Positions 25,907-38,076 are shown, counted from the first letter of the stretch. The stretch is 64,000 bases of DNA from Ceratodon purpureus (GCA_014871385.1 CM026421.1:18025048-18089047), one strand, 5' to 3'. Program-made: numbers and translations. The notes: generated by a model from the letters alone, not told the origin.

Positions 25907-28122
25907 ATGGCGCACGTGCAGTGTAGAGTCCTTAGTCCCGGTACTCCGGTGAGGGAATCGGAGATGGAAGAACTGATCGTCGACCTCACCCGGATGAGGT
26001 GCGAGGGGTTGTTGTCACGGCCGTGGTTACTGAAGAGTGAGGTGATGGTGAGGGAGGTCCTGGAAGGACCGGACAATAGGTGGGATAATACGATCCGAGG
26101 CAAGCCCACGCTGTGGAATGCGGAACAGTGGGCGGCAGCTTACGATTTCGAGCAGACCGGGCTCCTTTGGGCGACCCGGACGGATAGATACGTGCAGGAT
26201 AAGTTTCACGGAAAGATTCATAGGAATAATGGATACGAGATAGACGCCTACAAGGATAGGAGGCAGAGGCAGGTCTTAGCCTTCCTCGTTCCGATCCTGT
26301 ATCCGCTGAAACCGGAACAGGTCACCATTACGGTCGGGAACACCATCCTCGGAGCGTACTCAGGAGAACGTCCGGTGAATTGGGCCGCACTCATGGCGGA
26401 AGTTGTGCAGAAGATGGTGCCGGGGATCGGAAAGAAGCCGACCCCGATCTCCCCTTTCCTCTTCCACCTTTACAAGGCGTATGAGTTGCTGAGCGATAGG
26501 GAGGAAGAGACTTATACGATGGCGAAGAACTTCCTCAACTTTTCGGAGATTCCGCCCGGAATGGAAGCCGATCCGCGGGGCGAAACCTCAGATACAGCAT
26601 CCACGGAACAGGAGGACGATACGAAGGAGGTTCCGAACCCCGGCACTACTAGGGCTCAGTCCAGGTCACGATCGGAGCGCGCTGCGTCGCAGCGCGCGGA
26701 GCCTTCTACGGTCCGGGGAGATACGGAACGGAGGGAGGTCAGTTCCGAGCGGGGGTTCCGGTTGAGCTATTCCGGGGGATTCGGGAGGAGACTCACCGGG
26801 CGCAGGCTTCTTACGATCGGATCGAGACATTGTTCCGGGGAGTCTGCACATCTCTGGGAGGTTGCTTACCGGACGAGGTGATCCGAGAGGTGGAATTGTT
26901 GAAGGACGCCCCGAAACTTCGGAGTGAGAAGAAGCAGCTGGAGCTTCAGTTACAGGAGCTGACGAAGGAACTGGCGGCGAAGAGCGAAGAGATCCGGAAG
27001 TTCCATGCCGAGCAGGAGGAGACCTTGGGGGAGCTTCGGACGTTGGTAGGAAGTTCGGGTGCGGTAATCAACAAGGCCCGGCTGTTTGATGAGAACGTAT
27101 TGCAGTCGGCCGATTTCGAGAACAAGCAGAGGATCATCATGATCCTCTCCAAATGCGAGCACTCGATGAACCAGATCCTGAAGAACGTTCGGCAGCTGCT
27201 CAATCCGAGTACCGGAAGTCCTAGTACTGTAGTCGCTGGTCGGAACCTTCCGCTCCCCGGATCTCCCTCTCGGGCCGTTGTAGGAGAATCTCGAGGAGTA
27301 GGGTTCCAAACCCCAATAGAGCGTAACCTCCAGCTCGAGGAGCGGATGGCAGCCGACGCGGACATCTTCATGACGAACCGGACGATCGCGGAGGTGATCC
27401 GGGAGCACCAAGCACAGGTGGCGTCACCCGGAACCAGTACGGTCCAGCAGAGCTACGCGATCCCCACCGGTCAGGCGGAAGTTACCGGAACTACAGTCAC
27501 CGAGAGGCGGATCGAGGAGAGGACGGTTACGGAGCAGGTGACCCGGTCCGTGCCGCCGGATGTTCTTCCACGACTCGGAGAGGAGGTGATCATTGCGAAT
27601 TACCGAGGAGAGATAGCGGGAACGGAATGGGGACGAGCCATTTCACCACCCGGACGGATCCGGGTAACTCAGGAGGGGGGACTTACCCCTTCACCCACAG
27701 CCAAGACCGGAACGGTGACGCCTACTCCCACCGGAACGCCAGCAGCGGATTCCCCTTCTGACAGTGTCGGTGCTCGGAGAACTTTGAGGAAGAGGAAGGA
27801 GCCGGCAGAGAAGGGCACCATTACGATTTCAGAGTCCGACTCGGAGACTTATGCGAGCTCTCCGGTTGGGACAGCCGGAATTGGGACTCGGACCCCTACG
27901 ACCGGAACCCCTCCCGCACATATGATACCGAAGTCTCCCAAGTCTCCCAAGAACCAGATCGTTACCCGGCTGTCCTTGGAGGCCCAGGCGAAGGAGTCAA
28001 AGGCGGAACGGAGTGCTAGGCGTAAGGCGGAGCGAGCAGCAGGGGTAGGCGGATCCGAGCCGCGGGTGACCAGGTCGAAGGATCGCGAGCAGGAGAGCCA
28101 CAAGAAGACAAAGAAGAGGTAG
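25907..28122 (+). CDS. transposon-like two-exon protein, coiled coil
   Basis: Exon 25907-26737 joins 26806-28122 in phase through GAG/gtcagt and gcgcag/G, giving about 715 residues. An unspliced reading would instead need a frameshift between 26653 and 26830, where the second frame is also protein-like (LFRGIREETHRAQ), so both views are kept. The N-terminal domain (residues 1-220) reads VLAFLVPILYPLKPEQVTI and ISPFLFHLYKAYELLSD; this resembles the putative plant transposon protein domain in layout, a weak match. After an acidic, Ser/Arg-rich linker comes a coiled coil (LRSEKKQLELQLQELTKELA). The tail is disordered and basic with probable nuclear signals. Function unknown; a gag-like or chromatin-binding role would be guesswork. 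Confidence 0.6.
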
Positions 28123-29099
28123 ATTCCTCTCGCTGCCACTGGCCGTAACTTTCCGGATTTATAGGAGTAGATTCTGGATCGGGAGATCCGGTTTAGTCGT
28201 AAAGTAGAATTCCAGGTAGATAATTAGGATTAGGGTTTTGATTGAACTACCGGCGCCGCCGCTTTTGTGAAAGCCCCTGCTTACTTAAACGGGGAAGGCG
28301 ATGCAGTCGGGGTCTTTGTTTTGCATGTTTTCTCCCTATATTCCTTATCAGTAAAGTATTCCTATTTTGCAAGTACTGTGCGTGATTTCCCGCTAAGTGT
28401 GAATGATCCGGGAAGGATATGAGAGTTCCGCTGTAGCTCGGATAGGAAGGTGATGGGAGTTGTGACAAGGCCCGAACCGGAAAGGTAATGGGATTGAGCG
28501 GAAAGATTTAGTGGATTGTCGTAGGAGTGAAGCCTCACTGTTCCGTCCCCAAACCAACCTCATACGGAATAGCCGTCGCTAGGGTCGAAGCGGATCAAGG
28601 ATTACTTGGTCGGGCTCCTTGAACTTCTGAAGAGGTTCCGTACACAGTGAGAGGGGGAGTCGGAACGTGGTACGGGTCGCCTAGGGATAATCGGATCCTG
28701 GTTCTCCCAGATCCGGATTGGTTTGTCGTTGTAGTCTCACGGATCGGAGAGGATCGTCTGTGTGACCTACTGGCCAGAGTATTCTAGGACAGTTGTGAGA
28801 CGGTAACTGATCCGAGACGTTCGGGTTTGTGGACAAAACACCTGATAAGAGAGAGAAAAAGAGAGAGAGATAGTTAAGGGGTTACGTTCCGACGACACTA
28901 TCCGAGCAGTGGCAAGGCTCGGAACGATTAGAAGTAACTACTTGGTGAAACACTATTGAATCCCTGGACGATACTCGGAACTAAGTGACAATACGGAAGT
29001 TTACGCCCAATCAGGGTGCTATGCAGATGTTGGTTGTGTTTCCGTGTTCCGACAAGAAAAGTGCCCAAAAGCACTTGGAGTCCAATTTAGGGAGTCCTC

Positions 29100-30630
29100 T
29101 CTATATGTCAAAAGTGTACTTTACAAATGATCAAGTTGATACAATTCTTGCGTCTTAGGTGCTCTATTTCTTCCTTTAAAATTGAATTTGAACCTAATTT
29201 GTTTAAAAGTTGATTTAATTGATTTCAAAACATAAATCAAGATCCAATTTTGGTAGTGAATCTGTTAAAATATCATTATACTAATCCATCTGCTAAAATT
29301 TGCCCTTTTTAAAAATCTTTTTTTAACCACTTCAGCTTTTTGATGCATACACGTACTATTATCAGAACGTTGATATATAATCAAATGCGTATTTGTACTT
29401 TTTTTATTTGTATTCTGTAAGCTTATTTTTTTCCACCAGCTTGGCCATCTAGTTTCAAAACATATCCAATTTTTGCACAACAGGCATATGAAGACCCTCG
29501 GGAAGCAACTGTCCACGGAAAAAATGGCTAAAAATAGGACAGTTGTTCGCCAAGCAGCTCAATAGAAGTATAAAGAACGAGAGTTGTTAAAGCTAGCGTA
29601 TTTGAAAATAAGTCTACCAAAGTAACCGTGAGCAACTATGATGTCCTTAAAAACATAAGTTATCAAAGTTATTATGTTAGACAAATTAACCCAATAAAAG
29701 CACGAAAGTTAAATAATACTTTTCATAAAATCAATCTGTTGATTCTATTCGTGTCCATTTGTTTTTCCATTTCAAAATAACAAGCGGTACTTGCAATGGA
29801 CATACGTCTTGTGATCTGTTCTCAATTGATCAGTTCCTGATTTACTCTTGTAGTCACTATGGACAGCATTGTAGCGACAATCTGATCCCCAATGGAGTTA
29901 CTTAAACATTATGTAAGAGACGACATGAAGTACTGGAATGCGAGTCCCGACTCCGAGTTAAACTATGGTCACGGTTCTGAATCCTTTGAAGGTTCGCTAA
30001 TTGTACTTTTATTTCATACATGATGAAGTATTATTTTGTGTGTCTTGATGAATTCATGCGGTGCCCAAGAGGTTTATTGGAAGCGATCATTGTTTGGAGC
30101 CGAATTCAAGGTTCTCTATTACAGACTGTGTCTTGCTGCTTGCGCAAAGATTTATGGTGTAAGCACCTATCCCCGGACCCCCCCAAAGGTGGACACCCCA
30201 AATTCTTGCTGCAGTGGAGATTTGATCACCCTATAATTACCTATAATGTATCCCATGCGTACATGCAGAAGGGTGTCCGGCTATCTAGGTCAACCTATAT
30301 TGGTCACTTCTAAAATTTGTAGTTATTATTGTAAGTGCTTATAAATATCCTAAAAATGGGGAAACTTCGTTTTTTCTTATTGTTAATCACTGAGAAATAG
30401 TAAGCCACTCATTCCACCTCTACAAGTATAGTAAATTCCTCAAGTGTACGAAAATAAGTGTTGCTACCCTAATGAGTTTTGTTGATTCTACACTTTTTTC
30501 AGAGTCACTTTTAATTGTGATCTGGGGAGCAGCCCGACCGTTTGCATGTCTGTGGATGTACTTCTTCAGAATTGTCCTTCAGCATTCATACGATATTAAT
30601 ATTCTGACGTGACCTAGCCACTTGTACGTT
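29100..30630. other. no firm gene
   Basis: AT-rich DNA. A possible exon near 30045-30160 (plus strand, SLFGAEFKVLYYRLCLAACA) has coding texture but no partner and no family I recognise. Confidence 0.4.
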
Positions 30631-30644
30631 ATTGCTACAAACTT

Positions 30645-30739
30645 TTTTTTTTATTTTTTTTTTTCTTTTTTTTTAGCAAATGAACGAATTTTATTGCAAA
30701 GAATATAAAGTACAACCCTCATCGGACAAAAGTCCAGGG
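30645..30739 (-). mobile_element. 5'-truncated retroposon, 14-bp target duplication
   Basis: The 14-mer ATTGCTACAAACTT occurs at 30631-30644 and again at 30740-30753. Between the copies lies a T-rich tract followed by about 60 bases that, on the minus strand, end ttgcaataaaattcgttcat before the poly-A. A poly-A tail, a variable-length target duplication and extreme 5' truncation are hallmarks of LINE-type target-primed insertion. Only the last few dozen bases of the source element are present. Confidence 0.85.
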
Positions 30740-30935
30740 ATTGCTACAAACTTGAAACTTGATGGTGAAGTTGAAGAGCTTAATTATGGACTCGGAAACT
30801 TTACCTAGTTTTCTGAAGCTCTCATGGATTATATCGAGCAGGACTTATCCATGATGTCCACTGGTCCTCCACTGATCAGGACTCTATCTGCAAAATAGCT
30901 AAATTAATTCGGTTGCGATACTGGAATCCTAAAGT

Positions 30936-31190
30936 GTGGGCTGCCTTCCTAACATCCCTTTTCCCAAGTCTTATGAGATCGCAAATGAGTTCACAATGTC
31001 CAGCAGGTTCATGAATCCATTTTGGAAGTTGCAGCGAGCTCTCAAAATTGGCTCAGAGGCAGCTGTGGTTAAGAGTGCAAAAGAAGTGGCCGGTTTTAAT
31101 TACAGCGTGATCAAGCCAAGGAGAACAGACTTGATAATGAGTACCAAGGACTTTGGGAATGGCCGAAGATCTACGAAGTCACGTAAGTGA
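30936..31190 (+). pseudogene. cytochrome P450 fragment, CYP704-like
   Basis: The frame reads NIPFPKSYEIANEFTMSSRF and then MNPFWKLQRALKIGSEAAV. This corresponds closely to the middle of CYP704 proteins (FIDP.WK...FLNIGSEA, then an alternating basic/acidic helix). CYP704 enzymes are fatty-acid omega-hydroxylases of pollen and spore wall biosynthesis. The oxygen-binding I helix, EXXR and haem-cysteine motifs are absent, and the neighbouring sequence carries stops. It is a relic exon. Confidence 0.7.
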
Positions 31191-31199
31191 ATTTTTGTC

Positions 31200-32850
31200 A
31201 ACTTAAACCAGATCAATTAGTGGTGGCTACCACCATGACTTCAGGATGAACAGGGCACTGGCCAATCACTGCGTGTCCGAGAACAACATTGTTTTGGTAG
31301 CACGTCAGTAATTTGTGACTTAGGAACACGGTCTGTTCAAAGACATCACCCTACAAGATTATTTTATACGGATCCAAAGTTCCAATTTCCGGTAAATTGA
31401 CTAAAGAGACTCGTCCTAAGCTTCTAAATTTGCTGCAGAAATACAGATGGGATGGTTTTTGGTCGTGAGACTTGCAAGGATCATGTTTATATGTAAGATG
31501 CGGGATTGTGACCTGCCACGAATGTTGTCCTAGAAATGATTTTTAGCTAGCAACGACCGCCAGAGATAATTGCTTCGCAGCTACGACAAGCTGCAGATTT
31601 ATGTGCCATGATGCGATTTTATATGCTGATATAAGACATTGTATTGTAGTGAGCTGTTTCAGCACTTATTTGCGCCATACTAAGACGATTTGTTGACAAT
31701 CATTCACTCATGCGACGGCTCACATTCCAGCGGCATCCACTCTCAATCAGCTCTCATTCTCCCAATCATGGATCACAGTTACAGAATGACTCTAATTACA
31801 TGCTTATATAACGGAGCTCAGGGTACCACCGTTCTCGCTCAAACAATGATTAATGTTTCACTACACTCTGCAAAGACATAATATATATATTACGAGACCA
31901 TGCATGGAACCCGGCTGCAGCTATCCTTGAATTTAGAAAGTTTACGATGACTTCAGTTAAGTGAGTAGTTCAGAACTTCAGATCCTGCGGAACTTTTATT
32001 CATCTCAATATAGAAACTCTGATTGGGTCACGACGCACCATCTTGAGACTATTGTCTGTAGAACTGTGGACAAAGCGCCGGCCTGCAGCTATGCAACACA
32101 AACGCACTGTCAGGCTGAGTGCATCACGCATAATCATACATGCAGATCATTGCTGGGGAACGTATGTATTTATGAAGCATCGTAACTTCACAATTAATCG
32201 ACTGTACAGTTAAATCTATCAAGCCTCTCAATCCTACCACAAAGAATCATCTACATAAAAATTTCCATTGAGCTCAATGGCCATGAAGCATCAAGAAGTC
32301 TCGGCAACATGCAACTTCCTGCTGAGAAGCCATGGAAGCTAGCACGAGCTGGACTAATCCATGAGAGGCCTACATTAGTAACATAACACATCATATTTCC
32401 CGCACATAGAAGCAGAAAAAATAATGCTTGCTCTAACATATATGTATGAGCTAAATTATGTACAGGCTACAGCTGGTCAAGATCCGGACCAACAACAGTC
32501 TAGTCCATCTTGGTTTCCAAAGGAATGTTCAATCACTCCCGATCCACATGTAACCGATCGATACAAGTCGGCTTGAAACCCAACGTTCAATTAAGTCCAG
32601 GTGTTCAGGACTCTGCTTGCTTCCACATTATCCTCGCTACATCGCAACCCTCGATCGGACTCCTGCACTCAACAATGATCCCCCCTCTCCACAAATCCAC
32701 ATGCCAAGTTCCCACTCTGCATAGATCCATGCCCTAATTACCTCAGCGCTGTGCTGATCTGATGGCCATGGAGGCATCTAACACGTTAACATCATATTCA
32801 TTAAAATGGGACATAAACGCATTTGTGGGACTAAGATCCCTAGTTTCTAG
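31200..32850. other. no gene recognised
   Basis: Mixed composition with short open frames on both strands (for example 31690-31881 and 32510-32737) and no motif. The left edge of the outer giant element probably falls in or just after this stretch. Confidence 0.4.
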
Positions 32851-32924
32851 GATGTCCCTTACTATGAGCTAAATCTCTTTCCTAGTCAACAATGAGCTAA
32901 ATAATTGCTAACATTGAGCTAAGT

Positions 32925-33000
32925 TGATATTGCTAGCATTGAACTAAGTTAATATTGCTAGCATTGAACTAAGTTAATATTGCTAGCATTGAACTAATTG
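32925..33000. repeat. 25-bp tandem repeat
   Basis: Three copies of a 25-bp unit (gctagcattgaactaagtta and following) stand next to decayed gagctaaat half-sites of the outer palindrome family at 32866-32915. The unit may itself be a degraded derivative of that palindrome array. Confidence 0.75.
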
Positions 33001-33024
33001 AGTTGGTGTAATCATTATTGTGAA

Positions 33025-33056
33025 TTTGTTTTTTTTTTTTTTTTTTTTGAAGCAAA
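33025..33056 (-). mobile_element. tail-only retroposon scar
   Basis: ATTATTGTGAA occurs at 33014-33024 and 33057-33067. The 32 bases between are almost only T with a few bases at each end. This is what an aborted target-primed insertion leaves when little more than the poly-A tail is copied. Confidence 0.6.
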
Positions 33057-33412
33057 ATTATTGTGAAGTTTTCAAAAAATTTGAGAAAAGACTAAGTGGC
33101 GTTTGTTAGTGTCTCACTTTCCACCAACTTACACAAGTAATGAAAAATACGATCATGGATACAGTAGATCAAAATTCCATATTCATATTGAGCTCATTGT
33201 GAGCTAAAACGACTGAAGAGACAATTTCCACCATAGTAAATGAGGTAGACAAACCCAGTGAGAGTCAAGTTAAGTAAAAGGCAAACATTCCAACCATTAC
33301 TATGAAAAAAATAAATATATCGAAATGATACAGTACAGTATCAGTATTTTTATTGGAAATATTAATAATAAATGAGCAATGACATGGTATAATTGAGTTC
33401 GGTACTAGAAAT

Positions 33413-34208
33413 CTAAACTATAGATTTCTTCCCTTCCTTTGCTTTCAGGTCCTCCAAGGCCTTCATTATGTCGCCTCTCCGCGAAACGGTCGTAGGGTAT
33501 GATTCAGCGAAAACTGAAGTCTTTGTTTGTAGCCGAAGAATAGGATGAGCTAAGGAATCTCTCATTTGTCGCTTAAGTGTTGCTAGATCTGGACCTGTAG
33601 AAGAACAAGAACGGGTAGGCTGGAATCTAGATAATCTCGGGGGTTTGGGAGCAACAGTTGGCACAGTTGGTATTCCCAAGCATGAAACATCACGTTCTCC
33701 TATATTTGGCTCACGGTTAGGCATGGTTCTAGAAATATTTCTACCTACCGATCTAGTCTCCAGAATTTGCTCACTGTGAACAAAAGGCTTATTGGCAATT
33801 TCTACCCTAAGAGGTAATATTTCAGGTGCAACAACCTCGTACAGTTGTCTTTGAGGGATCATAGACTTCTGAGGTGCGGGAGAAGTAGAACGTTCCCGCC
33901 TAGGTGTAAACCTCCCAACCGATTTCAAAGGGGAAGGTGACGACACTGTGATTCGACCACCTAAACTGCTAGGAGGACTGTTTACTACGTCTTGCTCCAC
34001 ATCTCCCCTTGAAAAATCTATAGCTGCAGAAGCAGCGTCTGTGGCAGAAAACAACAAGAAGGGCTTCGAATATTGTTGAACTCCGAGAGCCTCCCCTTCA
34101 GATATAGAGCATGTACCAACGAACTGCCCACTTGAAACATTCGACGTTAGGCCGAAAGAATCACCGAACCTGCAATCAGACCCAACAGAAATAGAGTGCA
34201 GTGGCTGA
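33413..34208 (-). CDS. disordered Ser/Pro-rich protein (3' exon)
   Basis: The frame opens after an acceptor (ttcag before GTTCAGCC) and runs about 265 codons to a stop at 33413. It is low in hydrophobic residues, rich in Ser, Pro and Arg, and ends in a short charged helix (MKALEDLKAKEGKK). No known domain. The upstream exon was not found. It lies just downstream of, and in the same direction as, the FCP1/NIF-like gene, and could be an alternative 3' exon of that gene or a separate cargo gene. Confidence 0.45.
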
Positions 34209-34354
34209 ACCTGAAGAACAATTACACATCGGTAAGACAGGCAAATTAGTATTACGACAAATTGCAAACCTTACAAAATCTGATTTCAACCGGTAGAGAA
34301 AAACAATAACATTTACATAAACATTTACAAAAACATTTACAAGTTTGTCCATAG

Positions 34355-37300
34355 TTTAGCTCATTGTGAGCCACCGTCTTCTCAATCATTGTTCAATTTT
34401 GCCGAGGATTGCTAACCCCGCAAACATCATAAACAGTACCCACATTCCTTGTAGAAACGGCCATTCCCTCTAAAATATGGTTGAATAGTGGATCATCGTC
34501 GGACATTGGGGGGACTCCTATTCTGTTTGACTCAACATAATTTCGAAGATTTCCATTAGCAACCACCTTGACCAAATTGGACAACCATGGAGCCAAAACT
34601 GACATTAGGTAGTCATCTTTGTCATCCTTTTCGATCCAGGACTTTAGGAAAACAGCATTGCCAGTCTCATTACAGATGCTTTTCTCCGGACTATCATCAA
34701 TTAGAATCGTGTTGTTCACGTTGTAGATACTACCCGCTCCAAAAAGGGTTGAAGAGAACGTTTTCAAAAATATAGGCTTATCTATGTCAGGGTATTTCAA
34801 GTAGGTACGGCGAGAAGTTTGAATTCGTTCGCAATCTTCCTGACTAAGAACAACCGAAGGCATGGGCAGCCCAGTGAAAAGATATTTGACAACATCCATC
34901 GCTGTCAAATTCTTCATTGAACTCCAGACCAAAATATTTGCGAAATCGTTCACAAATGCTATGAAATCCGAGAATCGGGGCCGAACATACACTGCCTTCG
35001 GTCCAACAATAGTGGCGAACTTCGGACTATGAACAGAAAGGTTTATGTGGTTTGTCACTGAGTCCTTCAACCCAAGACGCCTCTCGACGCATTTACATAG
35101 TATACCATTAATGTCCAAAACAATGTTCAGCCACTTCTTGGATGTTACACCCTTAAGACCTCGTGGAAACTGTGTAGAAGCTTCAGCCTGGAAAATCAAT
35201 AAAACAAAACAAATGGCGTTACCTGTTGAAATGCAGATGGACGAAAAGGCGAGGAGAATTTGAACTTTTGATTTTGACAATTGGAACGCAATTCCACGTC
35301 GCTAACCACAGATTTAACAGCAACCGGGCGGTGAACATGGTCAGTTGCTTTCAGCTGACCATCCATTGAAGCACACCAATTTAAACAAGTCAAATTCAGC
35401 AGATATTCAAATTCTTCTACTAATCAATGAAATTAACATCTTCACTTTGCTCACTGTGAGCTAAATAAAATGCCACGATAGATTAACTTAAAATAATGAA
35501 TATTAAAATTTTATAAAATGTGTATAGTCACACTTACATATATGTAAATACAGTCACTTATCATTCGGCTAAGACCTCTACTTTAGAATAGGACAGTGGG
35601 GAAGTAATACTCAGAGCTTTAAGTTGATATATATCTCAGAGGTGCATACCTCGGGACAATCATCACTTTGCTGACTCTCCAGGTGAATCCTCTGAGCGTC
35701 TGGGAGAGAGAGACTTGCCCCTGGAGACTCCTCGTAGTCCACCAACTCTTCATCAACCGGATCGACAAGTGCTTCGGGTTCCACCAAACAGTCTGAGGGC
35801 CCTGAAGTCTCTTTTGGTGTAGGGTTGGCCGACAGGTTACCTGCTCCCTCCAGGTCCACCGTGGGGCTCGTTGCAGGTGTGACTGGGATAACGGAGAATT
35901 CATCACCGCCACTACCAATGTCATCATTGTCATTTTTCGGGCCTGACGACATTGGAGTCATCGGTTTGCAAGGGCTCGTAATGACTGCGTCCGGAATCTC
36001 CTCTTCGACCACAACGGCATTCTCCACCGTAGTATCCGCAGTGGCCAAAGCATCACAACCTGGATAATTAGAAATACAAGCGTCAGCTACTTCTTTACGA
36101 TTTTGCTCAGTGTGAGCTAAATCATTTAATACAGGCCTAGATGATCACCAAATGCAATTCATAGTGTGTTCAGTCCTTGAGCACGTTGATAATTCTTTAC
36201 TGTTACAATCTGTCATGAAGTTCAAATAAGTTGATCCAGATTTCTAACATTCTAAATGACATTAAAAACTAATGTGCCTAGTTCTAATATTTCGTCGATT
36301 TGTACGAATGTGAGAACTTAGAAGATCCCACACACTGCTTCGAAATGGGACAAAATTTGAGCTACTGCCTCCTACCTATTGCAACAGGATCGTACATCAA
36401 AGTAATGTAATTAGAGGCGTAATATTTTGTGCCTTTGATGGTGAAACCAGTACTGTCAACTGGAATAAATGGAAATCTCCAAAAATATGAAAAACGTAAA
36501 CAACTACGTATCTGGACGCATTCAGAAACGACAATCATACCGAATCTATAACAAATACAGTGAGACACTTAGAGAACCATACATCCAGGTTTTTCATACT
36601 CGATCATGCCATACTATCCATGTTTTCTAGATTAAATTTGTGACTATTTAGTCTTTACCTTTAGGACTTTCAACTGCATCACTACAGGGCATCACAGTGG
36701 GCTTCACGATGGCGGTCTCCTGCATTGGAGCAATGATTTGACCTCGCGTCTGCAACAACATCAGACGCATTTCCTGCATCTCTTTATCCCTCTCCCGCAT
36801 CTCTCTGTCCCTCTCCCGATCCTTCTCCTCCTGAATCTTGAGGAGACTCTCTGCCCTCTCCTTGGCCAAACGAGCCTCTTCAACAATAAGCCGAGTTGCC
36901 TCGGCTTCCCTTTCCCTCTTCTCCTCCTTCTTCTTTCTCTTCTCCTGGTTATACTCGAACCAGTCCACGTCCCTCTTCGAAACCGGTGCTGCCGGATGAG
37001 GTGCCTTCCCCGCAGCATTGAAGACTTCCTCCCCGTCATCTGGTACCAACTCCTGGCGGACAACTACAGGATGGACCACTGCTGTAGAGACGACAGCAGG
37101 ATGTACCACCGGTGCCCTCGCTACAACCCTGGCCTCTGAATTACTTGGGTCTTCATCGCTGCCATCATCATCGGAGTCGCTGAGCAAAACCAACGGAGTC
37201 TCCGTTACTGTCTTCACACTGCTCTCCCCGCCTCTATTGCCCTCTACAACATCGTCGGGAACTCCTTCATCTGCTCCCCCCTCCACGTTCTCCTCCTCTT

Positions 37301-38076
37301 CCATGTCAACATCTTTCGAAGTTGACCCACCGACTCTGATTTGAGCCTGCTGCTCTGACCCAAACTCCTGAACGAGGCGCCGACCTAGTATAGAGTTCTG
37401 TTGGCGAAACCTAGTCTCACGTGGTGAAGAATGACGGCTTAGTGGTGAGGAATTTAGCTCACTGTGAGCTAAACTTGATGACCGAGTATCTGGCTGAGGT
37501 GTGGTGGGCAAAGTCTCGATTCCAAGAGTCTCTTCGTCAAATCCTGCCCCAAGAGTCTCTTCGTCAAATCCTGCCCCAAGAGTCCCTTCAATCGGTTCCT
37601 CCTCCAGAGTATCGTCTTCTTCCTCTTCGACTATCTCATCTGCCTCATCATCCGAACCCGATTCTACAGTGACGTTCCTTTCAAATTCATCATTCTCAAG
37701 AAACTGCTGCCTCTCTGGCATTGGCTCGTCCTCCTTCGGTAAGTCATAGATTGAATCCTCATGAATGAAGTCATTCATATCGAGGTGGGGCACTAGCTTA
37801 GCCATATCCTTGTAGCAGTTTTCGAAGTTGTGATCAATAATCCCGTAATAAAACATACCGTAGATCCGGACAGAACTAACATACTTCATTAGACTGAAAA
37901 TATAATGAAACATAAAGCTCACAATGAGCTAAAATTCATGCTGACTCTACAATGACAAATGTATATGGGATATACAGATTCACTAACTATACAAAACCGA
38001 ATATCATTCAAACTAGAGAGTAACCCAAATTTATGCTTGCTGTCTCAGACCTGAATTTAGCTCACTATGAGCTAAT
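34355..38076. repeat. scattered 21-bp palindromes, left arm
   Basis: Copies and near-copies of TTTAGCTCAC, then A or T, then its reverse complement, occur near 34358, 35447, 36102, 37453 (perfect), 37914 and 38056; more decayed ones lie near 33189. Most fall in introns or between genes; the one at 37453-37473 lies in a coding exon. Confidence 0.85.
34393..35366 (-). CDS. FCP1/NIF-like phosphatase domain protein
   Basis: Exon 35223-35366 joins 34393-35187 in phase across a tiny 35-bp intron with good borders, giving 312 residues. The second exon carries an FCP1/SCP (NLI-interacting factor) haloacid-dehalogenase domain: VLDINGIL in place of DxDxT/V, WSSMKN as motif II and DDSPEKS as motif III. 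The family removes phosphate from proteins such as the RNA polymerase II tail. Here the second aspartate of motif I, the general acid, is asparagine, a change seen in several plant relatives, so activity is doubtful. It is a cargo gene of the outer element and may influence transcription of the element itself. Confidence 0.65.

Larger units (their letters stand above)
25400..29070. mobile_element. GC-rich island, probable transposon-derived unit
   Basis: About 3.7 kb differs sharply from its AT-rich flanks. It is GC-rich and saturated with CCGGA/TCCGG words, in the coding part and equally in the leader and trailer. It holds one spliced gene with a TATA box and a kilobase of transcribed-looking trailer. 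I could not find terminal repeats or target duplications, so the edges are drawn by composition. An LTR-less relic, a domesticated gene or a recently acquired segment all remain possible. Confidence 0.5.

Noticed and set aside
25400-29070. LTR retrotransposon
   Set aside because: I could not find matching direct repeats at the two edges, a primer-binding site, or protease, reverse transcriptase or integrase motifs.
35188-35650. Joining the outer ParB-methyltransferase gene to the FCP1/NIF-like gene as one protein
   Set aside because: The exon ending at 35650 is in phase 0, while every usable acceptor before the next open block leaves another phase; two genes fit better.
36738-37344. Plus-strand ORFs opposite the acidic coiled-coil exon
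   Set aside because: Ser/Thr/Leu-rich shadows of the minus-strand acidic and Glu/Arg-rich coding sequence.
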